A stretch of DNA of 6,297 bases from Clostridia bacterium (GCA_900766395.1 CAAFWB010000071.1:1-6297), one strand, 5' to 3'; shown: positions 1 through 5,923, counted from the stretch's first letter. The notes: a model not told the origin generated them from the sequence alone. Numbers and translations: made by a program.

Positions 1-504
1 CTGAAGACTTTTGTAAACAAAAAAGTTTTTAATCTCAAGGGCGTTTTCTTTTTTTCAACAAAAAACAATTCTGGAATTGTCGGTGGAATTGATGTTGATT
101 ACTCAAATCTTGATAAAGTTTTGGATGTTTTTGATTGTCAAAATTTTGTAAATAGGCCAGAACTAAAAAAAGACGAACAGTTGTCTTCAAAAATCACGAA
201 GATGTTGATTGGCTATGGTTTTTCAACCAAACATCTTGGGTTCGCATATATAAAAGAAATCTTGCTCCAGATTCTTGGTGACAATGCGGCGCTTAAATCG
301 TTTAATGGAAAAGTGTATCCAAAACTTGCTTGTCGATTTTCGGCTTCTGTCGCGAGCGTTGAAAGAAATATTAGAAATGCAATTACATATGTTTATAAAA
401 ACAGGAAGGAGCAGTTTGATAAAACTTTTCAAAAGCACAAAGCGCCAAGCATAAGAGAGGTTGTTTTTTATCTTGTTGATTTGCTTATTGTTGATGTTGC
501 TTAA
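1..504 (+). CDS. spo0A: Spo0A-like response regulator, C-terminal part (5' end outside window)
   Basis: The frame is open from the first base to TAA at 502-504, giving 167 residues of a protein that begins upstream. The last ~100 residues match the Spo0A DNA-binding domain: HLGFAYIKE (residues 78-86 of this fragment, from base 232), then a YP-x-LA-x-x-F segment near 106-113, then VERNIRNAI (120-128, from base 358), which corresponds to the VERAIRHAI helix of Spo0A. In spore formers Spo0A is the phosphorylated master regulator of sporulation entry and binds 0A boxes in the cytoplasm. The part before the linker should be the end of the receiver domain. It has a beta-strand FFFST and a GGIDVDY stretch, but no KP motif at the usual place and a very short stretch between the two. 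The DNA-binding domain is clear. The receiver looks degenerate, and only its tail is visible. The gene is followed by a spoIIM-like gene, which fits a sporulation neighbourhood. Confidence 0.78.
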   Translation: MKTFVNKKVFNLKGVFFFSTKNNSGIVGGIDVDYSNLDKVLDVFDCQNFVNRPELKKDEQLSSKITKMLIGYGFSTKHLGFAYIKEILLQILGDNAALKSFNGKVYPKLACRFSASVASVERNIRNAITYVYKNRKEQFDKTFQKHKAPSIREVVFYLVDLLIVDVA

Positions 505-540
505 ATTATTGTTTTTGAAATAAAATGAAGTCCCTTTGAA

Positions 541-546
541 TATCTT
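541..546 (+). promoter_or_regulatory. Weak -10-like hexamer before the spoIIM-like gene
   Basis: TATCTT ends 5 bases before ATG 552, and there is no purine-rich ribosome binding site in the 47-base gap after the Spo0A-like stop. A TTGAAA at 515-520 is too far (20 bases) for a normal -35. Taken alone this is weak; it is listed because the same arrangement recurs at the genes starting at 1213, 3658 and 5889. Confidence 0.25.
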
Positions 547-551
547 ACAAT

Positions 552-1190
552 ATGGGGAAGTTCAGCTTGGGAGTCGAAGGTGTCTATCAATCCGCGCGTG
601 GCGGAATCAAGGACTATATAAGAAAACACAAGATTTTGCTTATAGTTTTGTCGTTTGTTGCCCTTGTTTCTGTTCTCACGGGTGTTTTTACGGCAATAAA
701 GAATGCTGACAATTATTCTTCTGTTTGGTTTGATAACTACAACATCATGAATTTCTATAACTCTAAAATCGGAACTTGGGAGTTGTTTTTTAATCGCTTT
801 GGGTCGTATCTCATTTGCCTTGGCATTGTGTTCGCTTCTTCTTTTAATGTGCTTTTGTCGCCATTTTCAATTATGGCGATTGTGATACGCAGTTATCTGG
901 TTGGACTCAATTGCTGTTTTATGTTTTTGTTGTTTGGGCTCAGTGGAATGCTTACGACAATAATAATCATTTTGCCAATTCAGCTAATTAATGTTTTGCT
1001 TTTGATTGCGTTTTGTTCTCTTATGTTTGTTCGTGCGCGAAACAAGCAAAAATATGGGTCGTATTGCGTCGGGGGAGAAAAGAAACCATTTGTCCTATTT
1101 CTGATATTTCTGTTGCTTTTCACACTTGTTAATGTTGTGGAAACTCTGTTGTTGTTTATTTTTTCAAGCAAAATTATTTTGGTTATATAA
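552..1190 (+). CDS. spoIIM: SpoIIM-like stage II sporulation membrane protein
   Basis: This 212-residue integral membrane protein is about the length of SpoIIM (~214). A short cytoplasmic N-terminus leads into a first membrane segment at ~27-49, then a polar stretch (50-83), two to four hydrophobic segments between 85 and 160, a basic loop (161-178), and a final segment at 180-204. The LPIQLINVLLL stretch (141-151) resembles the LLPQNLI motif of SpoIIM/DUF95 proteins, and E197 inside the last membrane segment matches their conserved glutamate. SpoIIM anchors the SpoIID/SpoIIP peptidoglycan-degrading complex at the septum during engulfment. In Bacillus spoIIM lies just upstream of xerD-drm-pupG-dacF, and here the next genes are a drm-like gene and dacF, which supports the call. 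The start is forced: an in-frame TGA lies at 537-539 and ATG 552 is the first start after it. No Shine-Dalgarno is visible. Sequence similarity by eye is modest, so the assignment leans on length, topology and synteny. Confidence 0.62.
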   Translation: MGKFSLGVEGVYQSARGGIKDYIRKHKILLIVLSFVALVSVLTGVFTAIKNADNYSSVWFDNYNIMNFYNSKIGTWELFFNRFGSYLICLGIVFASSFNVLLSPFSIMAIVIRSYLVGLNCCFMFLLFGLSGMLTTIIIILPIQLINVLLLIAFCSLMFVRARNKQKYGSYCVGGEKKPFVLFLIFLLLFTLVNVVETLLLFIFSSKIILVI

Positions 1191-1197
1191 GAAACTG

Positions 1198-1206
1198 TGA
1201 TATATT
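1198..1206 (+). promoter_or_regulatory. Extended -10 promoter element of the phosphopentomutase-like gene
   Basis: TG-A-TATATT is a good extended -10 element. A poor -35 candidate, TTGGTT, lies at 1179-1184 with a 16-base spacer. The hexamer ends 6 bases before the GTG start at 1213, so transcription would begin at or next to the start codon. No Shine-Dalgarno is present. This implies a leaderless mRNA if the promoter is real. Confidence 0.4.
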
Positions 1207-1212
1207 GATTTT

Positions 1213-2352
1213 GTGGAAAATAAAAAAGTTATCTTGGTTAATATCAGCGGACTTGGGGTCGGAAAAATAAATCAAAACACACCAAACACAATGAAAGATT
1301 TGACGGACAGAATGGTGTGTTTTGTTAATAATCTCAATCTGTTGGGGCTAAAAAGAATACAAGAAAATAACGATGCAGTGGGTGATAACGTCCTCGGCTG
1401 TTATAGCCGTGCAAACATTCAAAACCCAGCAAATGATGCGTTTTGGGGACAGTGGGAAATTGCTGGTGTTTTGTCGGATGATCAGCAGTTTGTGACATTT
1501 GGAGACACTCTTTCTGATGAAATTCGTAGCGCTCTAATGATATCTTTCAAAAGTGATATATTGTGCTGCAAAAAAATGCTGGGAGTTCATGTTCTTGCGG
1601 AATTTGGAAGACTTGGACGCGATGCAAATTGTCCAATCTGCTATATTGGACAAGACAACACTTTGAATATCACTTGTCATGAAAATCTCTATTCGCACGA
1701 ACAATTAAATTTCATCGTGGAAGAATTTTTGAAAAACAACAAGTTCTGTATTGAAAAAATTTCAACTCGAATTTATGCGGGAACACAAAACACATTCTAT
1801 AACCTCGGACAAGCAAAAATTTTTGTTTCAAAGCCAAAACAAAAATCCTTGTTTCAAACAGTTCGAGAAAGTGGAATAAAAACAGTTGGATTTGGTAAGA
1901 TTGCTGAATACTTTGACGAAGGGGAGTTTGATGAGGTTTTTCAAACAAGAACAAATGACCTTTCCTGCAAAATGCTCCTAAAATCAATGGCAAGCGTTGA
2001 TAACGCACTTCTATATATCAATCTTATGGATAATGACCAAGTGTTCCTTCAAAGAGGCGATTTGCTTGGTTTTAGAAAATGTCTGGAAGAGGTTGATTTG
2101 TTTGTTGGTCGAGTTAGAAACCAAATGCGAGAAGGCGATGTGCTTGTTATAACATCTGATCATGGCGGAGATTTGATAAACAGACAAAATATAAAACAAG
2201 ATGTTCCAGTGCTTATTTATGGCACATCATTCAAATATAATCATAGATTCCAAAATCTCAATTCAACAAGTGAGATTGCTTCTTTTGTTGAAGATTATTT
2301 TGGGATTGGGAAAAATCAAAGTTTTCTAAAAGATATCGTTTCAAATGAATAA
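1213..2352 (+). CDS. Phosphopentomutase-like protein, probably catalytically inactive
   Basis: This 379-residue protein has the layout and length of DeoB phosphopentomutase (alkaline phosphatase superfamily): an N-terminal strand with G-x-G-x-G (13-17), GQWEIAG (79-85) for the family's GHWEIAG, a cap-domain D-x(7)-HE segment (148-157), FGKIAEYF (227-234), NLMDND (270-275) and SDHGGD (315-320). DeoB interconverts ribose/deoxyribose 1- and 5-phosphates. Key residues are changed. The first metal aspartate is N10. The DT-x-TGH segment with the phosphothreonine reads D-A-F-W-G-Q (75-80), with no threonine. The histidine of YGHRRD is replaced (L279-Q280-R281-G282-D283). The last histidine ligand before the VP strand is missing (R324 to D330). 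D273 or D275, D316 and H317 remain. The GTG start is forced by an in-frame TGA at 1198-1200. The gene sits where drm lies in the spoIIM-dacF block, but the partner nucleoside phosphorylase is absent. The family call is firm, while loss of activity is inferred from the motifs. It also has ten cysteines, including a CPIC at 140-143. Confidence 0.8.
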   Translation: MENKKVILVNISGLGVGKINQNTPNTMKDLTDRMVCFVNNLNLLGLKRIQENNDAVGDNVLGCYSRANIQNPANDAFWGQWEIAGVLSDDQQFVTFGDTLSDEIRSALMISFKSDILCCKKMLGVHVLAEFGRLGRDANCPICYIGQDNTLNITCHENLYSHEQLNFIVEEFLKNNKFCIEKISTRIYAGTQNTFYNLGQAKIFVSKPKQKSLFQTVRESGIKTVGFGKIAEYFDEGEFDEVFQTRTNDLSCKMLLKSMASVDNALLYINLMDNDQVFLQRGDLLGFRKCLEEVDLFVGRVRNQMREGDVLVITSDHGGDLINRQNIKQDVPVLIYGTSFKYNHRFQNLNSTSEIASFVEDYFGIGKNQSFLKDIVSNE

Positions 2353-2383
2353 AATATGATTGTTTTCAAAAACTATTCTTGAG

Positions 2384-2389
2384 AAGGAG
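2384..2389 (+). promoter_or_regulatory. Ribosome binding site of dacF
   Basis: AAGGAG with a 6-base spacer to ATG 2396. It fixes the start there rather than at the in-frame TTG 2360, which has no ribosome binding site and would put a polar stretch before the signal peptide. Confidence 0.85.
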
Positions 2390-2395
2390 AATGGT

Positions 2396-3571
2396 ATGAA
2401 AAGAATTATATCCCTATGTTGTGTGTTATGTTTTGTAATAATATCAACATCTTGTGCTTTGCTTGGTATCGACATGAATGTTCAAGCAGAAAAAGAAGAA
2501 GCAAAGTTTGACGTCAAAGCGGCATATCTCATGGATTATGACAGCAAGGTCGTGCTTTATGAACAAAATGCTCGTGAGCATCTTCCTGTTGCCAGCATGG
2601 TCAAACTCATGACAATTCTTTTGACTTTTGAAGAAATTGATGCTGGAAGACTCAGTCTTGACGAAATGATTACCACAAGTGAAAATGCGTCTGGAATGGG
2701 TGGCTCGCAAGTTTTTATTGATCCTCATGTCGATTACAAATGTGAAGATTTGTTGAAGAGTGTTATTGTGGCATCGGCAAATGACGCATCGGTTGCTCTT
2801 GCTGAACGCATTGCAGGAACGGAAGAAGATTTTGTCAAACTTATGAACAAACGTGCAAAAGATCTTGGAATGCTTGATACAAATTACGTCAACTGCACAG
2901 GACTTCCTGCTCCAATGCAATATTCTTGTGCAAGAGACATTGCGACACTTGATCGTGAAGTTATAACTCACAAAGATTATTTCAATTATTCAACAATTTG
3001 GATGGAAGACCTTGTTCATCCATCAGGAAGAAAAACAGGACTTGTCAACACAAACAAACTAATTCGCTATTTCAAAGGTTGTGATTGTGGAAAAACTGGT
3101 TCAACAAGTGAAGCGGGGTATTGTCTTACTGCATCAGCAAAACGCGGAGATATGAGATTGATTGGAACAATCATCGGCGCAAAAGACAGCAAGTCAAGAT
3201 TTAATGAAACGTCAAAACTTCTAAATTATGGATTTGCAAATTTTGTCAACAAAAAAGTTCTTGATGCAAACGACATTTTGGGCGAGCTCAATGTTCAAAA
3301 GAGCAAAACAAAAACGGTTAATGTTTCAAGTCTTGAAGATTATTATGCAATCATGAAAAAAGGCGGCAACTCTGTTTACGAAATCAAAGTTGAGATGCCA
3401 GAAAACATTCCTGCGCCAGTTCGTGTTGGACAAAATGTTGGAAAAGTTATGATTGTCAAAGACAATGAAGTTGTTGCTGAAATCCCATTGATTTCAAGAG
3501 ATGCAGCAGAAAAATTGAATTTCTCCGAAGCGCTTTCAGAAGTAATTCAGAACTGGGCATTCTGGGGATAA
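2396..3571 (+). CDS. dacF: D-alanyl-D-alanine carboxypeptidase (DacF/PBP5 family)
   Basis: This 391-residue low-molecular-weight penicillin-binding protein removes the terminal D-Ala from peptidoglycan stem peptides outside the membrane. An N-terminal signal sequence (K2-R3, hydrophobic 4-25) ends in V-Q-A at 29-31, a plausible signal peptidase I site. STSC at 17-20 is a poor lipobox. The peptidase S11 domain has all three active-site motifs: S67-M-V-K70, S127-A-N129 and K233-T-G235. A C-terminal PBP5_C-type beta domain spans roughly 280-370, and the end is hydrophobic with tryptophans, as in DacF membrane-anchoring tails. Length agrees with the family (~380-400). In Bacillus dacF follows drm-pupG and is expressed in the forespore under SigF; here it follows the drm-like gene by 43 bases. 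No SigF-type promoter is convincing, so it is probably co-transcribed with the upstream gene. It ends at a strong terminator. Cysteines C229 and C231 just before the KTG motif are noteworthy. Confidence 0.93.
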   Translation: MKRIISLCCVLCFVIISTSCALLGIDMNVQAEKEEAKFDVKAAYLMDYDSKVVLYEQNAREHLPVASMVKLMTILLTFEEIDAGRLSLDEMITTSENASGMGGSQVFIDPHVDYKCEDLLKSVIVASANDASVALAERIAGTEEDFVKLMNKRAKDLGMLDTNYVNCTGLPAPMQYSCARDIATLDREVITHKDYFNYSTIWMEDLVHPSGRKTGLVNTNKLIRYFKGCDCGKTGSTSEAGYCLTASAKRGDMRLIGTIIGAKDSKSRFNETSKLLNYGFANFVNKKVLDANDILGELNVQKSKTKTVNVSSLEDYYAIMKKGGNSVYEIKVEMPENIPAPVRVGQNVGKVMIVKDNEVVAEIPLISRDAAEKLNFSEALSEVIQNWAFWG

Positions 3572-3584
3572 ATCACAAAAACCA

Positions 3585-3620
3585 GAAAAACTTCGCATCG
3601 CGCGGAGTTTTTCTTTTTTT
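3585..3620 (+). terminator. Intrinsic terminator after dacF
   Basis: A 12-base-pair stem (3585-3596 with 3602-3613, one G-U pair) closes a 5-base loop, ATCGC. Seven T residues follow at 3614-3620 and an A-rich stretch precedes it. It starts 14 bases after the dacF stop and should end the upstream transcription unit. Confidence 0.9.
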
Positions 3621-3621
3621 C

Positions 3622-3650
3622 TTGCTTTATTTATTCTTTTGATATATACT
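3622..3650 (+). promoter_or_regulatory. SigA-type promoter of the M50-scpA-scpB unit
   Basis: TTGCTT (3622-3627), a 17-base spacer and TATACT (3645-3650) form a good housekeeping promoter directly after the dacF terminator. The -10 ends 7 bases before ATG 3658, which places the transcription start at or within a base or two of the start codon. There is no Shine-Dalgarno between them, so the first gene is probably translated from a leaderless mRNA. Confidence 0.65.
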
Positions 3651-3657
3651 ATCGTTT

Positions 3658-4320
3658 ATGATTAACGAAATGCAGGGTATGCAAAACTCAGGACTTGGGA
3701 TTTTTTGTGTTTTTTTGGCTTATTTGATTGCCATGCTTTTTGCAATCACTTTTCATGAGTTTGCTCATGCATATGTTGCTCATAAATGCGGAGATGACAC
3801 CGCAAAATATATGGGCAGAATGACACTCAATCCTTTCAAACACATGGATTTTTTGGGTGCAATTATGTTTATTTTTTTCGGCTTTGGTTGGGCAAAACCT
3901 GTTCCTATCAATCCAAATAAATTCCGAAACTACAAAAAAGGCTTGTTTTGGGTGTCTGTTGCGGGGATTATTGCAAACATAATTTTGGCGATTGTTTCGT
4001 CATTTATTGCTTTTTGGTTTGCAAAAATTGAACAGCTTAACTATTTCTATTTTTTCATGTATGTTTTGTTCTCGCGTTCGGCGCTCTTGAATGTTAGTTT
4101 TGCACTTTTTAATATTTTGCCAATCTATCCGCTTGATGGATTTAATGCAATTTCTGCATACGCCAAATATGACAACAAATATGTGTCTTTCATGAGAAAT
4201 TATGGATACATCGTGCTCATGATTTTGTTGTTGACAGGACTATTTAGTTATGTTTATATTTATGTTGTGCAAAATGCAATATTTGGACTTAATTCTTTGT
4301 GGGGGCTAATTTTTGGGTGA
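3658..4320 (+). CDS. M50-family site-2 metalloprotease (intramembrane)
   Basis: This 220-residue polytopic membrane protein belongs to the M50B site-2 protease family (YwhC/SpoIVFB-related, without PDZ domain). The zinc site is intact: H33-E34-F-A-H37 in the first membrane segment and the third ligand D160 in N152-I-L-P-I-Y-P-L-D-G. Family motifs GRMTLNP and GWAKPVPINP lie between them. Further membrane segments are visible at about 66-82, 97-119, 126-150 and 184-206. Such proteases cleave substrate proteins within the membrane, and the substrate here cannot be told. The gene is commonly found directly upstream of scpA in Clostridia, as here: its TGA is 2 bases from the scpA ATG. The start is forced by an in-frame TGA at 3640-3642; ATG 3670 and 3679 are later options and would also keep the active site. 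It is not next to spoIVFA, so a dedicated SpoIVFB role is not supported. Confidence 0.88.
   Translation: MINEMQGMQNSGLGIFCVFLAYLIAMLFAITFHEFAHAYVAHKCGDDTAKYMGRMTLNPFKHMDFLGAIMFIFFGFGWAKPVPINPNKFRNYKKGLFWVSVAGIIANIILAIVSSFIAFWFAKIEQLNYFYFFMYVLFSRSALLNVSFALFNILPIYPLDGFNAISAYAKYDNKYVSFMRNYGYIVLMILLLTGLFSYVYIYVVQNAIFGLNSLWGLIFG
4316..4320 (+). promoter_or_regulatory. Weak SD-like site overlapping the M50 stop codon, for scpA
   Basis: GGTGA can pair with the 3' part of the anti-Shine-Dalgarno and ends 2 bases before ATG 4323. It includes the TGA of the upstream gene. The 2-base gap between stop and start argues that scpA is translated mainly by coupling with the M50 gene. Confidence 0.35.
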
Positions 4321-4322
4321 GT

Positions 4323-5108
4323 ATGGAAGAAAATTTTGAACAAACAACACAAACTGAAATGTTTGAAGATACTTCGGCTTATAAGGTTCGATTGGATAAT
4401 TTTGAAGGACCTTTGGATTTATTATTGCATCTCATCAAAGAAGCAAAACTTGATATTGCGACAGTCAAACTTTCGGCAATAACAGAACAATATCTTGAAT
4501 ATATGGAGCAGATTCCAGAACTTGACATGGAAAAGGCGAGCGAGTTTATTGAAGTTGCAGCAACTTTGATTGAGATTAAGAGCAAAAAACTTCTTCCAAA
4601 ACCAGAAGAGGTTTTACCAGAGGAAGAAGACCCAGAAGCAAAACTTCTTCGCCAACTTCAAGAATACAAAATATTCAAAGAGGCAAGTGAAGAATTACAT
4701 AATATTGAGGATATTTCGCGTTTCTATAAAGAACCTGACAAGCAAGCGAACAAATATCGTGTTGTGCTGAAAGATATGGCACTTGAAGGTCTTCTTGATG
4801 CGTTTTCAAACATACTTGCAAAAACACTTGAAAAAACTGTTGAAATCAAAGAAAAGAAGATTGAAAGAGATCGCTTTACTGTTGCGGAAAAAATTGCAGC
4901 AATAAAAGATGCTGTTTTGGTTAATGAAAAAATCAAATTTTCTGAACTTGTGGCAGAAGATCAAACAAAAAGTGAAATTATAAACATATTCTTGGCACTT
5001 TTGGAACTTTTGAAATTGCAAGTTGTCAGAGCAAGACAAACAAGCAACTTTGAAGATATTGAGATTGAAAGATATAAGGAGAACGAAGATGAGCGACCTA
5101 ATAACTGA
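4323..5108 (+). CDS. scpA: Segregation and condensation protein A
   Basis: ScpA is the kleisin subunit of the bacterial Smc-ScpAB condensin. It bridges the Smc heads and binds a ScpB dimer, acting on the nucleoid in chromosome compaction and segregation. The 261 residues fit the family (~250). After a 19-residue acidic lead the hallmark N-terminal motif YKVRLDNFEGPLDLLLHLI (20-38) begins the helical Smc-neck-binding domain. An acidic linker (~98-106) and the ScpB-binding middle follow. The C-terminal winged helix runs from about 200 to 252 (FSELVAEDQTKSEIINIFLAL). Start ATG 4323 lies just after the M50 stop. In-frame GTG codons at 4299 and 4317 are possible but would extend the lead into the upstream gene without a better ribosome site. 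The gene overlaps scpB by 20 bases. Confidence 0.95.
   Translation: MEENFEQTTQTEMFEDTSAYKVRLDNFEGPLDLLLHLIKEAKLDIATVKLSAITEQYLEYMEQIPELDMEKASEFIEVAATLIEIKSKKLLPKPEEVLPEEEDPEAKLLRQLQEYKIFKEASEELHNIEDISRFYKEPDKQANKYRVVLKDMALEGLLDAFSNILAKTLEKTVEIKEKKIERDRFTVAEKIAAIKDAVLVNEKIKFSELVAEDQTKSEIINIFLALLELLKLQVVRARQTSNFEDIEIERYKENEDERPNN
5076..5081 (+). promoter_or_regulatory. Ribosome binding site of scpB (inside scpA)
   Basis: AAGGAG with a 7-base spacer to ATG 5089. It decides the scpB start at 5089; the frame is open upstream to 5023 and beyond, but that part lies inside scpA and lacks family similarity. Confidence 0.85.
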
Positions 5109-5850
5109 TGGAATGTTGAAAGATATTATTGAAGCCACACTTTTTGTTAGTGGTGAGGGAATTGATATAAATGCATTTGCTGAAAAACTTGAAGTGACGC
5201 AAAACGATGTGAACAAAGCGGTCAAAGAGTTGAAGAAAAAACTTTCGGGGGATTCGGGAATTCATCTCATTGAATACAAAAACAAAATTCAACTTTCTTC
5301 AAACCCAAATTACGCTGACCAAATTGCGAGCGTTTTGAATCCGATTCGTGAAAAGGCTTTGACAAAAGCATGCATGGAAACTTTGTCAATCATTGCCTAC
5401 AAACAACCAATCACAAGACTTGAAATTGAAGAGGTTAGAGGTGTTAACTGCGACTACACCGTTCAAGTGCTTTTGGAACACAATTTGATTGAAGTTGTTG
5501 GGAGAAAAGATGTTATTGGAAAACCACTTCTTTTTGGAACAACAGAAGAGTTCTTGAAGAGATTTGACCTCAAAGACCTCACAGATCTTCCAAATCAAGA
5601 AGAAATTTTGGAGAGAATAAAACTCATCAGAAATCCAGAAGAAAGTTCTGAAAGTCTGTATTATGATTATAAACTCCCAGATGAAGAAGAAGTTCCAGAT
5701 TTCTTGCAGGGTGAAGAACTTCAAGAGTTTTCTTCTGATGAAAGTGGGGCGGACACATCTTGCGAAGAAAACCCTGAGATGACAGAGGAAGAAGTTGTTG
5801 AAGCCTTGACGGAAACAGAACAGCCCGCAAACGAAGAAGAAATTGGCTAA
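5089..5850 (+). CDS. scpB: Segregation and condensation protein B
   Basis: ScpB dimerises and binds the centre of ScpA in the Smc-ScpAB condensin. This 253-residue protein has the two expected winged-helix domains: the first at about 9-80 (IIEATLFVSGEGI at 13-25), the second at about 90-165, with family signatures SIIAYKQPITRLEIEEVRGV (100-119), GRKDVIGKPLLFGTTEEFL (138-156) and the DLTDLP turn (162-167). It is longer than many ScpB proteins (~190-200) because of a very acidic, low-complexity tail from about 190 to the end, rich in glutamate; such tails occur in ScpB homologues and are probably disordered. The start is fixed by AAGGAG at 5076-5081. The 20-base overlap with scpA points to coupled synthesis of the two partners. 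A hairpin with T-run lies 25 bases after the stop. Confidence 0.95.
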   Translation: MSDLITDGMLKDIIEATLFVSGEGIDINAFAEKLEVTQNDVNKAVKELKKKLSGDSGIHLIEYKNKIQLSSNPNYADQIASVLNPIREKALTKACMETLSIIAYKQPITRLEIEEVRGVNCDYTVQVLLEHNLIEVVGRKDVIGKPLLFGTTEEFLKRFDLKDLTDLPNQEEILERIKLIRNPEESSESLYYDYKLPDEEEVPDFLQGEELQEFSSDESGADTSCEENPEMTEEEVVEALTETEQPANEEEIG

Positions 5851-5865
5851 TTCTAAATAATTTTT

Positions 5866-5882
5866 TGATATTAACAAATAAT
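5866..5882 (+). promoter_or_regulatory. Candidate -10 elements before the DUF2953-like gene
   Basis: Two overlapping possibilities are visible: an extended -10, TG-A-TATTAA (5866-5874), and AATAAT (5877-5882), which ends 6 bases before GTG 5889. No convincing -35 exists at either spacing, and there is no Shine-Dalgarno. The spacing of the second resembles the other SD-less genes of this window. Low certainty, because AT-rich spacers produce such hexamers by chance. Confidence 0.25.
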
Positions 5883-5923
5883 AGCATTGTGGAAATATTT
5901 TTAATCACAGTGCTATTATTTTT
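5876..5923 (+). terminator. Probable intrinsic terminator after scpB, overlapping the next start codon
   Basis: A 16-base-pair stem (5876-5891 with 5906-5921, one G-U pair, no bulge) encloses a 14-base loop and ends in a run of five T (5919-5923). It lies 25 bases after the scpB stop and has the form of a rho-independent terminator, though the stem is AT-rich except for its centre and base of the loop. GTG 5889-5891, the likely start of the next gene, forms the last three bases of the left arm. Confidence 0.6.

Noticed and set aside
502..525. Possible weak hairpin TTATT/AATAA with T-run after the Spo0A-like gene.
   Set aside because: Only five A-T pairs and no GC; too weak to call a terminator.
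544..551. CTTACAAT just before ATG 552 resembles a SigE -10 element (CATACANT), attractive because spoIIM is a SigE gene in Bacillus.
   Set aside because: It abuts the start codon, so transcription would begin inside the gene, and no -35 element with the right spacing is found.
2360..2395. N-terminal extension of DacF from TTG 2360.
   Set aside because: AAGGAG at 2384-2389 serves ATG 2396, and the signal peptide begins there.
3452..3466. Perfect inverted repeat ATTGTC-AAA-GACAAT, resembling a Spo0A or operator site (TTGTCAAA).
   Set aside because: It lies deep inside dacF, codes for an ordinary I-V-K-D-N stretch of the C-terminal domain, and is not near any promoter. Chance occurrence is likely.
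4299..4322. Upstream GTG starts (4299, 4317) for ScpA.
   Set aside because: They lie in the end of the M50 gene without a better ribosome site; ATG 4323 fits the usual ScpA N-terminus and coupling to the upstream stop.
4570..4770. Plus-strand 66-residue open frame inside scpA.
   Set aside because: Out-of-frame shadow of scpA with a highly basic, low-complexity product and no ribosome binding site.
4806..5225. Long open frames on the minus strand over scpA/scpB, dacF (2444-2971) and the 3' end (5386-5908, 5963-6247).
   Set aside because: Their products are low-complexity (Phe/Ser/Lys/Asn/Ile-rich) mirror images of well-supported plus-strand genes, without ribosome sites or recognisable domains.
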